Program-made: the position numbers and the translations under genes | The notes under the pieces: generated by a model | The model's database searches: none | The model's input: the letters and a program-made list of their open reading frames with translations, nothing else | What the model was told of the DNA's origin: nothing | From: an archaeon | Lineage (GTDB): Archaea > Nanobdellota > Nanobdellia > Woesearchaeales > GW2011-AR9 | NCBI GenBank assembly: GCA_018696395.1 | Contig: JABHQR010000016.1 | Span: 1 to 55,642 of the forward strand | Length of the DNA stretch: 55,642 bases | Reading direction: 5' to 3' | Shown here: positions 41,474-50,114 of the stretch, piece by piece | Layout of the letters: each line of letters opens with the position of its first letter | Position numbering within the stretch: the stretch's first letter is position 1

Positions 41474-42763
41474 ATGATAGAAAGGTATGATAATGTATAT
41501 CGGCGCTGTAGAATTGATTTCAAAGAGATTTTAAAAGTTAGATCTAGAATTACTCAGGGGGATTTTCCGATAAGGCTTGAGCATTTAACTTTTTTATCTC
41601 ATGTTTCTAAATCTAATGCTTGTCATGCACTGAGCTTTCCGATGGAAGAGTTGGCAAATCATATAAAATATTTAAGAGACAATGATTCTTTTTCGGAGAG
41701 ATTTAAAAGAGAAAATGATTTTTATAATTCTAAGCCATATGGAGAAGGAGTTTTATTAAGAAGAAGGGTTGGGCTCGGTCAAATTACTCTTTCTGATGCA
41801 AAACTAGAGCAGATTTTAGGATTAAGAGAATTATTATTTGTTTTTGGTAGGGAGATTTTTCCAGAACAGATTGTGTCTATTCCTGATTTGCCTGAGATTG
41901 GCACTACTCCATATTTGTTACCTTTTTTCGTTGTAACTGAAGTCACTAACAGCAGTAGAGAATATTACTTAACATCAGAAAGAGATTTTACTCTACAGTT
42001 TGGTTCTTTATCAACAAAAGAAATTGATGCATTGTTTGAAAGAAATATTACAAGAATAAGTCCGAGCTCAACTCCAAATTTAGGTTCTAAACAAAGAGAA
42101 AAAGATTTTAGGAAATTAAGAAGAGAAAGATTATCTTTTGATTATGGTAGTCAAATTTTGATGGAAGAATTAGAAGATGGAACTTATTTATCTCCTGTTT
42201 ATTTAAGAAAATGGCCTCACCCAACAATAAGATTTGGAAGAAATACAAATTTAAGAAGCAGGCCTAAACCAGAAGAATATTTCTTGGCAACAACAAATCC
42301 TAATGAAATTTCAATTTTAACTGAACGTCTTTTATTTGGTAAAAAGATGCCGAGTAGTTATAGGAGTTTAAGGTCTTTATTTGGGGGAATCATTATTGAA
42401 GGTGATACTAGAAATACAGGGTATTTTATAGGGGGAGGAATTTTTGAACCAAGATTAATTATTAATCCTCTAAATTTTGATGGAAGAGAGTGTAATTCTA
42501 GTTTAAAACTTACGTATGGAAGAAAGGTTAAAACTTTTTTAGAAGAATTAGAGTGTATCATTTTAAAAAATATTGATGAGAGAGGTATAAGAACTATTAC
42601 AACTGAAGATCCAGAATATTTTCATAGATATAGAAGGACTGGGATTGATTCAGATGCATGGGATGAACCAAGATATGCTCATCCTGAAAGAAGATATCAT
42701 TCTAAGGCTAAAGAAATTAAGCCTTTAATTTGTCTAATGCCTAGGGGAAGGTATTCATTATAA
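41474..42763 (+). CDS. Hypothetical Arg-rich soluble protein
   Basis: A 429-residue protein with no signal peptide, no membrane helix and a high content of Arg, Glu and Pro. Mixed alpha/beta features appear, for example LLPFFVVTEVTNSSREYYLT (about 148-167) and FGGIIIEGDTRNTGYFIGGG (about 297-316). The C-terminus is rich in Arg, His and Tyr. It resembles no family I know. Only 97 bases separate it from the divergent Lrp regulator, so it may be regulated by it. Confidence 0.7.
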   Translation: MIERYDNVYRRCRIDFKEILKVRSRITQGDFPIRLEHLTFLSHVSKSNACHALSFPMEELANHIKYLRDNDSFSERFKRENDFYNSKPYGEGVLLRRRVGLGQITLSDAKLEQILGLRELLFVFGREIFPEQIVSIPDLPEIGTTPYLLPFFVVTEVTNSSREYYLTSERDFTLQFGSLSTKEIDALFERNITRISPSSTPNLGSKQREKDFRKLRRERLSFDYGSQILMEELEDGTYLSPVYLRKWPHPTIRFGRNTNLRSRPKPEEYFLATTNPNEISILTERLLFGKKMPSSYRSLRSLFGGIIIEGDTRNTGYFIGGGIFEPRLIINPLNFDGRECNSSLKLTYGRKVKTFLEELECIILKNIDERGIRTITTEDPEYFHRYRRTGIDSDAWDEPRYAHPERRYHSKAKEIKPLICLMPRGRYSL

Positions 42764-42817
42764 TGCATTAAAAATGATAAATATTTTAGAATTGGTGAAC
42801 TTTTTAGAAATTCATAT

Positions 42818-43000
42818 GCTTCTTACAATTCACAAAAAGCACCACCAGGACTTCTTACATAATGCAAGGCGCCCTAACTAAAATTCATTAGATTTTTGCA
42901 AAAAATCAAACAAAAATCAAGAAAATTGTCAGAAAATACAGCTTTTTAACGCTTCGTAGCCAGTTTGTAGCCATGGGGCTTCCGGCAAATTGTAAGAAGC
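42818..43000. mobile_element. Segment bounded by 13-base perfect inverted repeats (MITE-like)
   Basis: GCTTCTTACAATT (42818-42830) and AATTGTAAGAAGC (42988-43000) bound 183 non-coding bases. Inside are an inverted fragment of the dispersed-repeat hairpin (CATAATGCAAGGCGCC, 42858-42873) and an inverted GCTACAAA(C)TGGCTAC motif (42954-42972). It abuts repeat copy E. Together they fill the 375-base gap 42764-43138. No ORF of note is inside. Confidence 0.5.
42954..42972 (-). repeat. GCTACAAACTGGCTAC motif, inverted copy
   Basis: Read on the minus strand it is GGCTACAAACTGGCTACGA, matching the motif at 45454 and 54015 with two changes. It is inside the segment bounded by inverted repeats. Confidence 0.55.
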
Positions 43001-43100
43001 CTCTACCGCGTGCCTTGCATTATGCCAGGCACCAAACGATAAATTCTTATTTTGTGGGGATAGAAAGGTGTTTGGATATTTAAGTGCTTCTGTTGTAATT
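42999..43100 (+). repeat. Dispersed repeat, copy E
   Basis: GCCTCTACCGCGTG, CCTTGCATTATGCCAGGCAC, CAAACGATAAATTCTTATTT, GGATAGAAAGGTGTTTGGA, TATTTAAGTGCTTCTGTTG. A hairpin GCCTTGCAT/ATGCCAGGC with one mismatch lies near its 5' end. It directly precedes the promoter of the zinc-ribbon gene. Confidence 0.8.
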
Positions 43101-43108
43101 ACAGAAAG

Positions 43109-43120
43109 TTTTTAATATAA
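43109..43120 (+). promoter_or_regulatory. TATA-like box of the zinc-ribbon gene
   Basis: TTTTTAATATAA lies about 25-30 bases before ATG 43139, immediately after repeat copy E. Confidence 0.5.
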
Positions 43121-43138
43121 TCATACAATAATATTACT

Positions 43139-43603
43139 ATGGTATCGGGCGACCATTTTAAATGTGCATGTGATTATGAATGGAGAACAAGAAAAGATAT
43201 TGGTGAACCTTCTATCTGTCCTAGGTGTAAAAGCACTTATATCACAAATGTTGATCAAATTAGAAGAAACAGGAAAATAAAAGAAAAGATAAAGGAACAA
43301 AAAAGAAAAAAGCTTAAAGAAGAAGCTGAAGAAAAAGAATTTCAAGAAAAAAGAAAAAAAGAGTTAGAACGAGAAAAGAGAATTGAAAAGTTAATTAATA
43401 AATTGAAAAAGGGACATAAGTTTAAATATTTTTTAATAAAATATCGATTTTACTTTTTAATTTTATTATTTGTATTATTAATTAGTCTCTGTTATCCAAA
43501 TCAATTAATTATAATGATATTAATTATTTTACTATTATTTTTTTTAACATTAATAGCATCAATCCTAGGATTTATTATGTATAATAAATTAATCAAAAGC
43601 TAA
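43139..43603 (+). CDS. Zinc-ribbon, coiled-coil, membrane protein
   Basis: Residues about 8-32 hold CACDYEW and CPRC, a zinc-ribbon-like CxC...CxxC. A highly charged coiled coil (about 40-92) follows, then two hydrophobic helices (about 103-120 and 124-148). The ribbon and coil face the cytoplasm. The ribbon resembles those in nucleic-acid-binding proteins. It is followed 35 bases later by another charged coiled-coil membrane protein, so the two may be partners. Confidence 0.65.
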   Translation: MVSGDHFKCACDYEWRTRKDIGEPSICPRCKSTYITNVDQIRRNRKIKEKIKEQKRKKLKEEAEEKEFQEKRKKELEREKRIEKLINKLKKGHKFKYFLIKYRFYFLILLFVLLISLCYPNQLIIMILIILLLFFLTLIASILGFIMYNKLIKS

Positions 43604-43638
43604 AATTTAAAAATATGAACCATTTATTAGGAGTATAT

Positions 43639-44802
43639 ATGAAGAAAAAAGATTCAATGACTAGTAAAGGGTGGTATCCTAGTCATGATGAACTATATAG
43701 TAAAATCCATCTAATTGAAGAAGCAATATTGAGGCATTTATTTCTAATAAAAAAAATGTGTTATGAATTACCACATAATCAAACCGAATTTACTGTAAAG
43801 ATAGAAGAAGGAGACAATAATAGAACTTGGGATTTGGTTTATCATTATAATTCTCCCCTAAAAGAAAATGATAAAAAAATAAGGGGTATTTTCCAGATTG
43901 AGTATAAAACTCATAGGAATGAATGGGGTAAAGCAGTTCATAACCATATAAAACAGATAAAAGCAAGAATTAAAAATGTTACTCCTAAACCAATCTTGTT
44001 ATCATTTGATGAACATTTCTCAGAATTTATTCCAGCATTGGAAAGAGCTGGAATTGATATGGTCATATTGCCTAAACAATTATGGGACAATCCTAAGGAA
44101 TATACCTATGAAATAAAAAGAAAGTCACTTAATGTTAATTTTAATAAGAAATACTTTGACAAAAAAAAGAAAGAAAGGTTAGAAAAGGAAGAAAAAGAGA
44201 AAGAAAAAAAGAGATTAGAAGAAGAGAAGAAAAGGAAAGAAGAAGAAAAGAGAAAGCAGAAATTAAAAGAGGAGAGAGAAGAAAGAAGAAAATCTTATGA
44301 ACGAAAGAAAAAAAGAGAAAGAAAAGAGAAAGAAAAGGAAAGACTTTGGATTGAAAGTATTAAAGAAAGAGAGAAAGAACAAAATAAAGAAGGGGCAAAG
44401 GTAATAATAGTTTATGATGATGATAATAAAGAAGAAAGAAAAAGAAGAGATTTAGTAAAAAAAGAAGAGGAAAGAATAAGTAGGTTAAATAAATTGTTCT
44501 TATTGGGTTCATTATCCTTTATTATAATAATTATATTCATTGCAAATTTTGATGCAATAAAAAGTTTTGTTAATACAACAGATTTTTTCTCAGACACCGG
44601 CCTATTAAATTTAAATGATGAGCCTACAGACTCTGATATTCAAATATGTAATGAAGAGGCAAATAAATTATGTGTTGGGCAGGGTTATGAATCGGGTGGT
44701 GGTACTGCAAGAATAGTTAGTGATGGAATTAACTGCATGGTTGGGTGTAGAGATGGTGGTACTGTTATAATTATTGATGATATATTTATTACAGATTCTT
44801 AA
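43639..44802 (+). CDS. Membrane-anchored coiled-coil protein with nuclease-like N-terminal domain
   Basis: I prefer ATG 43639 (AGGAG seven bases upstream) over 43615; 387 residues. The N-terminal ~170 residues contain WDLVYHY and, later, FQIEYKTHRNEWGKAVHNHI. The D...E-x-K arrangement is reminiscent of PD-(D/E)xK nucleases, a suggestion only. Residues about 175-300 are an extremely charged Lys/Glu coiled coil. A transmembrane helix (LFLLGSLSFIIIIIFIANF, about 292-310) is followed by an outside tail with four cysteines (ICNEEANKLCVGQ, NCMVGC). Function unknown. Confidence 0.6.
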   Translation: MKKKDSMTSKGWYPSHDELYSKIHLIEEAILRHLFLIKKMCYELPHNQTEFTVKIEEGDNNRTWDLVYHYNSPLKENDKKIRGIFQIEYKTHRNEWGKAVHNHIKQIKARIKNVTPKPILLSFDEHFSEFIPALERAGIDMVILPKQLWDNPKEYTYEIKRKSLNVNFNKKYFDKKKKERLEKEEKEKEKKRLEEEKKRKEEEKRKQKLKEEREERRKSYERKKKRERKEKEKERLWIESIKEREKEQNKEGAKVIIVYDDDNKEERKRRDLVKKEEERISRLNKLFLLGSLSFIIIIIFIANFDAIKSFVNTTDFFSDTGLLNLNDEPTDSDIQICNEEANKLCVGQGYESGGGTARIVSDGINCMVGCRDGGTVIIIDDIFITDS

Positions 44803-44843
44803 TATTAAGTCAGGTTATTTAAAAGATGGTTAAAAAATAATAC

Positions 44844-45365
44844 CTAACCTAAATTTAACCAACAACTGCTAACAATCTTAAAATCATCATTACATTTATA
44901 CCAATCTTCTCCTTCTTTTTCAACTAATATACAATTGGACTTTTCTTTTACTTTACAAGGAAATTGGATGTATGTACTAACCTCAAAAGTGTCAAGTTCT
45001 CCTAATGAATATTCACTTGAATCTAATTCTTCAGAATCAACTTGGTATTGTTTACCCTCTAAAGTATAAACTTTATTCCAAAATTCCCAATGACTTTCAA
45101 ATGTTCTATTATCCGGCAAATAATTTTCTCTGATTATTGTAATTGAATCATCTTCTTCAATTATTTTAACATCATCAGGCATATCTAAACTTTCAGTTAT
45201 TTGCGATTTAACCATTTCTAAAATTAATGGATAAGAGCTTTCAACTTGAAATGTTACATCTGCAAGTCCATTTTTACTCCAAACTTCTTTAGTTTCCATA
45301 CTAGCACATCCACTTAAAACAACACTTGATAGAATAATTAATGCTATAAAAATATATTTTTTCAT
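44844..45365 (-). CDS. Putative lipoprotein
   Basis: A 173-residue protein with a lipobox, VVLSGCAS (Cys20), so exported and anchored. The mature part alternates beta strands with acidic loops and has four cysteines near the C-terminus (FPCKVKEKSNCILV, YKCNDDFKIVSSCW), possibly two disulfides. No family recognised. It belongs to a surface-protein region and may be a substrate of the envelope disulfide system, by inference. Confidence 0.65.
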   Translation of the reverse strand: MKKYIFIALIILSSVVLSGCASMETKEVWSKNGLADVTFQVESSYPLILEMVKSQITESLDMPDDVKIIEEDDSITIIRENYLPDNRTFESHWEFWNKVYTLEGKQYQVDSEELDSSEYSLGELDTFEVSTYIQFPCKVKEKSNCILVEKEGEDWYKCNDDFKIVSSCWLNLG

Positions 45366-45453
45366 TTTGAACCCCCAATTGAATAATCAGTTTGTAAGAA
45401 GAATATTATTTAAACTTTATTACTTGATTTTTTTAAAAACATTTTTCCCTTTT

Positions 45454-45484
45454 GTAGCTACAAAGTGGCTACGAGAATTATATA
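45454..45484 (+). repeat. GCTACAAAGTGGCTAC motif, copy 3, with TATA-like tail
   Basis: The 31 bases are identical to 54015-54045: GTAGCTACAAAGTGGCTACG followed by AGAATTATATA. At 54015 the TATATA is the methyltransferase gene's TATA box. Here no gene starts within 700 bases on this strand, but repeat copy F begins nine bases downstream, so it could drive a short repeat-derived RNA. Confidence 0.65.
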
Positions 45485-45492
45485 GTAAGACA

Positions 45493-45594
45493 GCCTCTAC
45501 CGCATGCCTTGCATTATGCCAGGCGCTCAACGATGAATACTTATTATAGAGGTAGAAATGGTATTTATGTATTTAAGTGCTTCTGTGATTAAGA
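45493..45594 (+). repeat. Dispersed repeat, copy F
   Basis: A full-length copy: GCCTCTACCGCATG, CCTTGCATTATGCCAGGCGC, TCAACGATGAATACTTATTA, GAGGTAGAAATGGTATTTA, TGTATTTAAGTGCTTCTGTG. The 246-base gap 45366-45611 holds this, the preceding motif and nothing else visible. Confidence 0.8.
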
Positions 45595-45611
45595 TTAATC
45601 TTATACAATTC

Positions 45612-46115
45612 TTATTTTTTTCTTATTAGAACAATTGTGATTCCAACAATACCTAATATAATTGCAAATATGTTAAACATAGATGGAAAAAAGTTAGTAC
45701 CATTATTCAATAAAACTGTCATTAATGTAATTATACAAATTGTTAAGCTGTAAACTATTTTTTTCTTTTTAATATTAAAAATTAAAATAAACCCAAATGC
45801 TACAATCAAGATATATCCTAAAACATCAATAAAAATACTTATGAAAGGAATATTTTTATAAGCAAAAAAGTAAGCTATACTCCAACAGGTAATATTAATA
45901 TAAGTTAAGTTTAGTACTTCTTTGTTTAACTTTTCTTTTATAATATAAATTAATATTATAATTGAAAATAAAACCATCGCTCGGTCAAAGCTAGATATTG
46001 ATCTTCTAAAAAGAGTTAAGATTTCATTATCTGTTAAGAGAGTAAAAAAACTGAGTGTACTTAATACGCAATATACAAAAATAGAATATAAATAAATCTT
46101 TAATACTTTTTCCAT
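45612..46115 (-). CDS. Multi-helix membrane protein
   Basis: The ATG at 46115 (MEKVLKIYLYSIF) is preferred; the longer frame to 46283 runs through the promoter and into the divergent surface gene. From this start it has about 167 residues and five or six hydrophobic helices with few charges. No motif is recognised. Confidence 0.6.
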   Translation of the reverse strand: MEKVLKIYLYSIFVYCVLSTLSFFTLLTDNEILTLFRRSISSFDRAMVLFSIIILIYIIKEKLNKEVLNLTYINITCWSIAYFFAYKNIPFISIFIDVLGYILIVAFGFILIFNIKKKKIVYSLTICIITLMTVLLNNGTNFFPSMFNIFAIILGIVGITIVLIRKK

Positions 46116-46181
46116 AATAATATACTTTTTTTCATATTTATAAATTTTAGTATAATTTAAATATAAACTTTTCAAGAAAAA

Positions 46182-46193
46182 TTTTAAATATAT
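46182..46193 (+). promoter_or_regulatory. TATA box of the first FG-GAP gene
   Basis: TTTTAAATATAT lies 31 bases before ATG 46213. The same box with identical spacing precedes the paralogue at 52286, so promoter and gene were duplicated together. Confidence 0.65.
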
Positions 46194-46212
46194 GCCATAG
46201 TATGTATATAAC

Positions 46213-47979
46213 ATGAAACTTACAACTATAATATTAACTTCATTATTAGCATCAAATTCTTTAGCAGCACCACCAATTGACAATGATGGTGATGGAATTC
46301 CTAGATTTAGGGATTGTGATGATACAAATCCAAGAATTGGTTTACCATTAAGACAATATTGGGATTCTGATACTGATGGTTTGGGAGATATTTCAACAGT
46401 AATATATTATTGTGGAATAGTTTCAGGTTATGTTAGAAATCATTTAGACTGTGATGATACTGATTCAAGTATTGGTTTACCAATAAGACAATGGATAGAT
46501 TCTGATGTTGACGGTTTTGGAAATCGAGCTACAAGGGTTAACAATTGCGAATTACTTTCAGGTTTTGTTACAAATTATTTAGATTGTGATGATACGGATA
46601 GTTCAATTTATCCTGGTGCTGAAGAAACTTATGATGGTTTAGATAATGATTGTGATGGTAATGTAGATGATTATGCAACTTTGTATGTTACTGATGTTGA
46701 TTATACATTTATAGGAGAATCTGCAGGTGATGCTGTTTCTGGTGGTAAACTAGTTGATGATGTAAATGGTGATGGGACTTTAGATGTTTTAATTGAAGCA
46801 CCAGGTTCTGATTTAGGTGGTACAGATTCAGGTACATTTTATCTTGTAACAGATTTTAGCAGCGACACAGTATCTTTAGGTAGTGCACAAGCAAGAATTA
46901 TAGGAAGCAATTCAGCAAATGATTTTGAATCTGCGGGAGATACTAATAATGATGGTTATGGAGATTTATTATTTGGAGTATACACTTATAATGCTGCTTA
47001 TTTATTTTTAGGGCCTTTAACTGGAGATATTAGTTTCAGTTCACCAGATGCTATTATAGATGGTGAATATACTACTGGGTATCATGCGGGTTTTAGTATA
47101 TCGGAAGGTACTGATTTTAATTTAGATGGTTATGATGATATTATCATTAGTGATGAATGTAACGCCACCACTCATGATGGTGGAGCTGCATATATAGTTA
47201 ATGGACCAATTACTGGAAATATTAATTTAAGTTCAGCTGAGGTTACAGTTTATGGTGAGAATTCAGTAAATCTTGGATGGTCAATCTCCTCAGCAGATAT
47301 TAGTGGGGATGGATTTTCAGATTTACTCATCTCTTCTTATAATGCCGCCGCCCATGGGGGATTATCTTTTACTGGAGGCGCTTTTATTTTACATGGTCCA
47401 TCATCTGGAACTTATACAACTTCAGATAGTGATGCAATAATTATTAGTGAAAATGATGAATCTGGTTTTGGTTCTGAAATTACTACCGTTGGAGATACTA
47501 ATAATGATGGTTATGATGATGTTCTTATTGGAGCTATGTGCGATGGAATTGGGGGTTCAGTTACTGGTGATTCGATGTATGGTTCATTAAGTTTAATGTT
47601 AGGACCAATTAGTGGAAATCTCACTTCTCCTAGTGATGTAGATACTTATTTTATAGGATATATGGCCTATGAAGCTCGTGATGATTTTTTTGTAAATTCA
47701 TATGGTGATTCATATGGTGATATTGATGGTGACAATAATAGTGATATTATCATTCAAAGTTCAGGTGAAACTAGTTATGTGATGTTTGGTCCTGTAAGTA
47801 CTGGTACTATTGATTCGTCAGACATGGATTTAACTATTGAAGATTATTACAGCGTGTCTGGAGGAAGAGATTTTGATGGGGATGGATTAGACGACCTGTT
47901 ATTGGGGGATTCTGATTCAGATTTAGGTGGCACCGGTTCTGGAGCCGCTTATCTGTTATTTGGTGGAAATTTTTATTAG
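46213..47979 (+). CDS. Secreted MopE-motif/FG-GAP beta-propeller protein (1)
   Basis: A Sec signal peptide (about 1-18, ending LAA) is followed by three Asp-rich Ca-binding repeats (DNDGDGIP; DCDDTDSSIG twice) and a MopE-type motif with ETYDGLDNDCDGNVDD near 138-153. The region to 588 has at least five FG-GAP/integrin-like blades with DxNxDGxxD loops (GDTNNDGYGDLLFG, TDFNLDGYDDIIIS, GDTNNDGYDDVLIG, DFDGDGLDDLLLG). Such proteins form Ca-stabilised beta-propellers on the surface, for adhesion or recognition. It is strongly similar to 52286-53986, including promoter and both ends. Confidence 0.88.
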   Translation: MKLTTIILTSLLASNSLAAPPIDNDGDGIPRFRDCDDTNPRIGLPLRQYWDSDTDGLGDISTVIYYCGIVSGYVRNHLDCDDTDSSIGLPIRQWIDSDVDGFGNRATRVNNCELLSGFVTNYLDCDDTDSSIYPGAEETYDGLDNDCDGNVDDYATLYVTDVDYTFIGESAGDAVSGGKLVDDVNGDGTLDVLIEAPGSDLGGTDSGTFYLVTDFSSDTVSLGSAQARIIGSNSANDFESAGDTNNDGYGDLLFGVYTYNAAYLFLGPLTGDISFSSPDAIIDGEYTTGYHAGFSISEGTDFNLDGYDDIIISDECNATTHDGGAAYIVNGPITGNINLSSAEVTVYGENSVNLGWSISSADISGDGFSDLLISSYNAAAHGGLSFTGGAFILHGPSSGTYTTSDSDAIIISENDESGFGSEITTVGDTNNDGYDDVLIGAMCDGIGGSVTGDSMYGSLSLMLGPISGNLTSPSDVDTYFIGYMAYEARDDFFVNSYGDSYGDIDGDNNSDIIIQSSGETSYVMFGPVSTGTIDSSDMDLTIEDYYSVSGGRDFDGDGLDDLLLGDSDSDLGGTGSGAAYLLFGGNFY

Positions 47980-48037
47980 TTAATATTTAAAAAATAATAC
48001 CAAAAAAATTAAAAAGTAATTTTAGTTCATAAATAAG

Positions 48038-48292
48038 ATGAATAATAATGGAAAAAAAAGGAAACCAACATTAATATTCTTTTTAAGTTTGACTTTCCCA
48101 AAAAGATATATGTGGTGGTTTGATAAAGAACATTTAATTAATGTTAAAGGGAATAAAAGAGTGATTACATTTATCCTTTTAATATTAATAAGCCTGCTTG
48201 GAATTTATCTAATGGTAGTTGAAAGTTTTTTTTTCGTAATACTCCCCTTATTATTTAGTTATGATTTTTACTTAGTTGCTAAAAAAAGATGA
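48038..48292 (+). CDS. Small membrane protein
   Basis: The 84 residues have a basic N-terminus (NNNGKKRKPTL) and two hydrophobic stretches near 40-60 and 62-78. The start overlaps no neighbour, but the end overlaps the protease start (ATGA), so it is coupled to that gene. Function unknown; it may be a small partner of the lipoprotein protease. Confidence 0.55.
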   Translation: MNNNGKKRKPTLIFFLSLTFPKRYMWWFDKEHLINVKGNKRVITFILLILISLLGIYLMVVESFFFVILPLLFSYDFYLVAKKR

Positions 48293-49209
48293 AAAATAAA
48301 ATATTTTTATTAATAATTATGGTCACCTTGTTATTAACTAGTTGTTCAAATTATGAATCAGCATACTATTCATTAGATTATGAATCAAATTTAACTTATG
48401 AAAGTAATGAAGAAGTAGAAGAAAAATCAGATGAAGTTAATCCATTTAATGAAAGTCTGATTGATGAGGAGGTTAAAGAAGAAACTGAAGAAGAAGAACT
48501 TATCGATAATATAGAAGAGATTATTGATACTTTCAAAAAAACAAATGAATACACTATTTCTGACAATGAATTTCTACACTGTAACATGATATTTGATAAA
48601 GAGTATGAGAATTATGTAGATAGGTATGATTATGTTTTTGATGATTTTTGTAATGTTGATGAAAAACTTCCTTATGTTAGTGATTTTTTTTATGATAAAT
48701 ATTTAGTTTTGATAATGGATGTTGATGAATGGTCCAATTTAGCATTATATCTTGGAGATGGTAATATAGTAATTAATAAAAAATATTGGACTTTAAAAGA
48801 TTTAGATGAAGCTATTGCTCATGAGATGACCCATAGCGCAATAGAAGGATTGTGGTTACCTCTGTGGTTGGAAGAAGGTATAGCAGATTATCATGCATTT
48901 AAATATGTAGATAAAATAGAAAATATTAGAACTACCTCGATAAGTGACATTGAATTGTGGGATGAGTATTCAGATGATTATGGAACAACAATTAAACAAT
49001 ATATCCAAGCAAGATATATTGTTAGAAAACTTGTTGAAAATTATGATGATGACATAATTTATAATTTAATTATAGAGCTTGATGGAGAGATAGATTATTA
49101 TGATTCAATTGAAATAAAAAATGAAAAAGTTTTAGATGCAATTAAAAAAATAACCAATGATGAGAATATTACTTTAGATGAAATTGTTAACCCTCAAGAT
49201 TATGATTAA
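48289..49209 (+). CDS. Gluzincin-like metalloprotease lipoprotein
   Basis: The lipobox LLLTSCS (Cys19) anchors the 306-residue protein outside. An acidic linker (about 30-75) precedes the catalytic region with HEMTH at 178-182, the zinc-binding HExxH, and WLEEGIADY with Glu196 as third ligand, as in gluzincins (peptidase MA-like). The enzyme is probably a surface protease. Its target may be one of the surrounding surface proteins. It converges with 49206-50039, overlapping by four bases. Confidence 0.82.
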   Translation: MKNKIFLLIIMVTLLLTSCSNYESAYYSLDYESNLTYESNEEVEEKSDEVNPFNESLIDEEVKEETEEEELIDNIEEIIDTFKKTNEYTISDNEFLHCNMIFDKEYENYVDRYDYVFDDFCNVDEKLPYVSDFFYDKYLVLIMDVDEWSNLALYLGDGNIVINKKYWTLKDLDEAIAHEMTHSAIEGLWLPLWLEEGIADYHAFKYVDKIENIRTTSISDIELWDEYSDDYGTTIKQYIQARYIVRKLVENYDDDIIYNLIIELDGEIDYYDSIEIKNEKVLDAIKKITNDENITLDEIVNPQDYD

Positions 49210-50039
49210 TTACAACTAATTTTAACATTATCCCAATTTGAACCAGTATAATCCAATGTTTCTTTACCTGTGAGTAAATTGTCAGACATCTCTTCTTCAG
49301 TGATTATAACACCCTCAAATTTAATCTCTTCTCCTTTTAACTCATCAATTCTATCTATTAGAAATGATGTTGCAGTTGCAAGTTCTTCAATTTCAAAACC
49401 TAAAATAATTATATTAAAATTCCCATTTGAATTTTCAATTAATTTGATTATTGACTCACCTTCATTTAAATAAGAATTACAATCTTCTATTCCAAGGACA
49501 TCATCAATCATTTTATTTTTACAAGAAGTTCCAAAAGCAATATAAATTGCATCTGATGATTCTGAAAATTCTGAATCTAATATTATTGTCCAATTACCTA
49601 ACGCAGGACTAATCTCTAAATTTGAATACGAATCTAATGATGTTGCCATTAAGTTTACCCATGAAGTATCGTTCTCACCAACAACATAATGTCCATTAAA
49701 TGGTTTTCCTTTAAAATAATCAATATAATTTTCTAATCCTTGTTTACAATCATAATTAGATAAATCCATTATTTCATTTACTTCAATTACCTCTTCAGAT
49801 TCATCTTCTTCTAATTTTATCTCTTCAATTCCAGTGGTGTCTTCTTTAATAATTTCTTCTGATACCTCGTAAGAATCAGTTTCTATATCTTCATCACAGA
49901 TGTTATTCTCATCTTGGTCTAAGCAACAACTATCTTCATAATGAATATAAGGGTCGTTACAAATAATCTCATTAGAACAAGAAATTGTTAATATGCAAAT
50001 TAACAGAATTATTAAATTAATTATTATTGTCTTTTTCAT
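49206..50039 (-). CDS. Lipoprotein with S-layer-like C-terminal domain
   Basis: The lipobox is LTISCS (Cys21) in 277 residues. A short Cys-rich segment (ICNDPYIHYEDSCCLDQDEN, about 26-45) and an acidic linker follow. Residues about 160-250 resemble a domain of archaeal S-layer proteins: DAIYIAFGTSCKNKMIDDVLG with CNSYLNEGESIIKLI and IILGFEIEELATATSFL. It is probably a cell-surface protein. The assignment rests on the pattern G.SC.N....LG...C...L..GE..I.L and is by eye. Confidence 0.6.
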   Translation of the reverse strand: MKKTIIINLIILLICILTISCSNEIICNDPYIHYEDSCCLDQDENNICDEDIETDSYEVSEEIIKEDTTGIEEIKLEEDESEEVIEVNEIMDLSNYDCKQGLENYIDYFKGKPFNGHYVVGENDTSWVNLMATSLDSYSNLEISPALGNWTIILDSEFSESSDAIYIAFGTSCKNKMIDDVLGIEDCNSYLNEGESIIKLIENSNGNFNIIILGFEIEELATATSFLIDRIDELKGEEIKFEGVIITEEEMSDNLLTGKETLDYTGSNWDNVKISCN

Positions 50040-50114
50040 AACAGATTAATAATCTTATCTAAAATATAAATATTTTGGAAAAAATATTTAAAGTAGATTT
50101 ATAAAAATAATTGT

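Noticed and set aside
23041-45594. Archaeal integron with attC sites
   Set aside because: Some copies contain an RYYYAAC-like end, but no consistent GTTRRRY partner, no single-gene cassettes and no integron integrase are seen. I keep it as a test to run, not as a call.
46116-46283. N-terminal extension of the minus-strand membrane protein gene at 45612
   Set aside because: It would overlap the promoter and signal-peptide region of the FG-GAP gene. A good ATG at 46115 gives a normal hydrophobic start.
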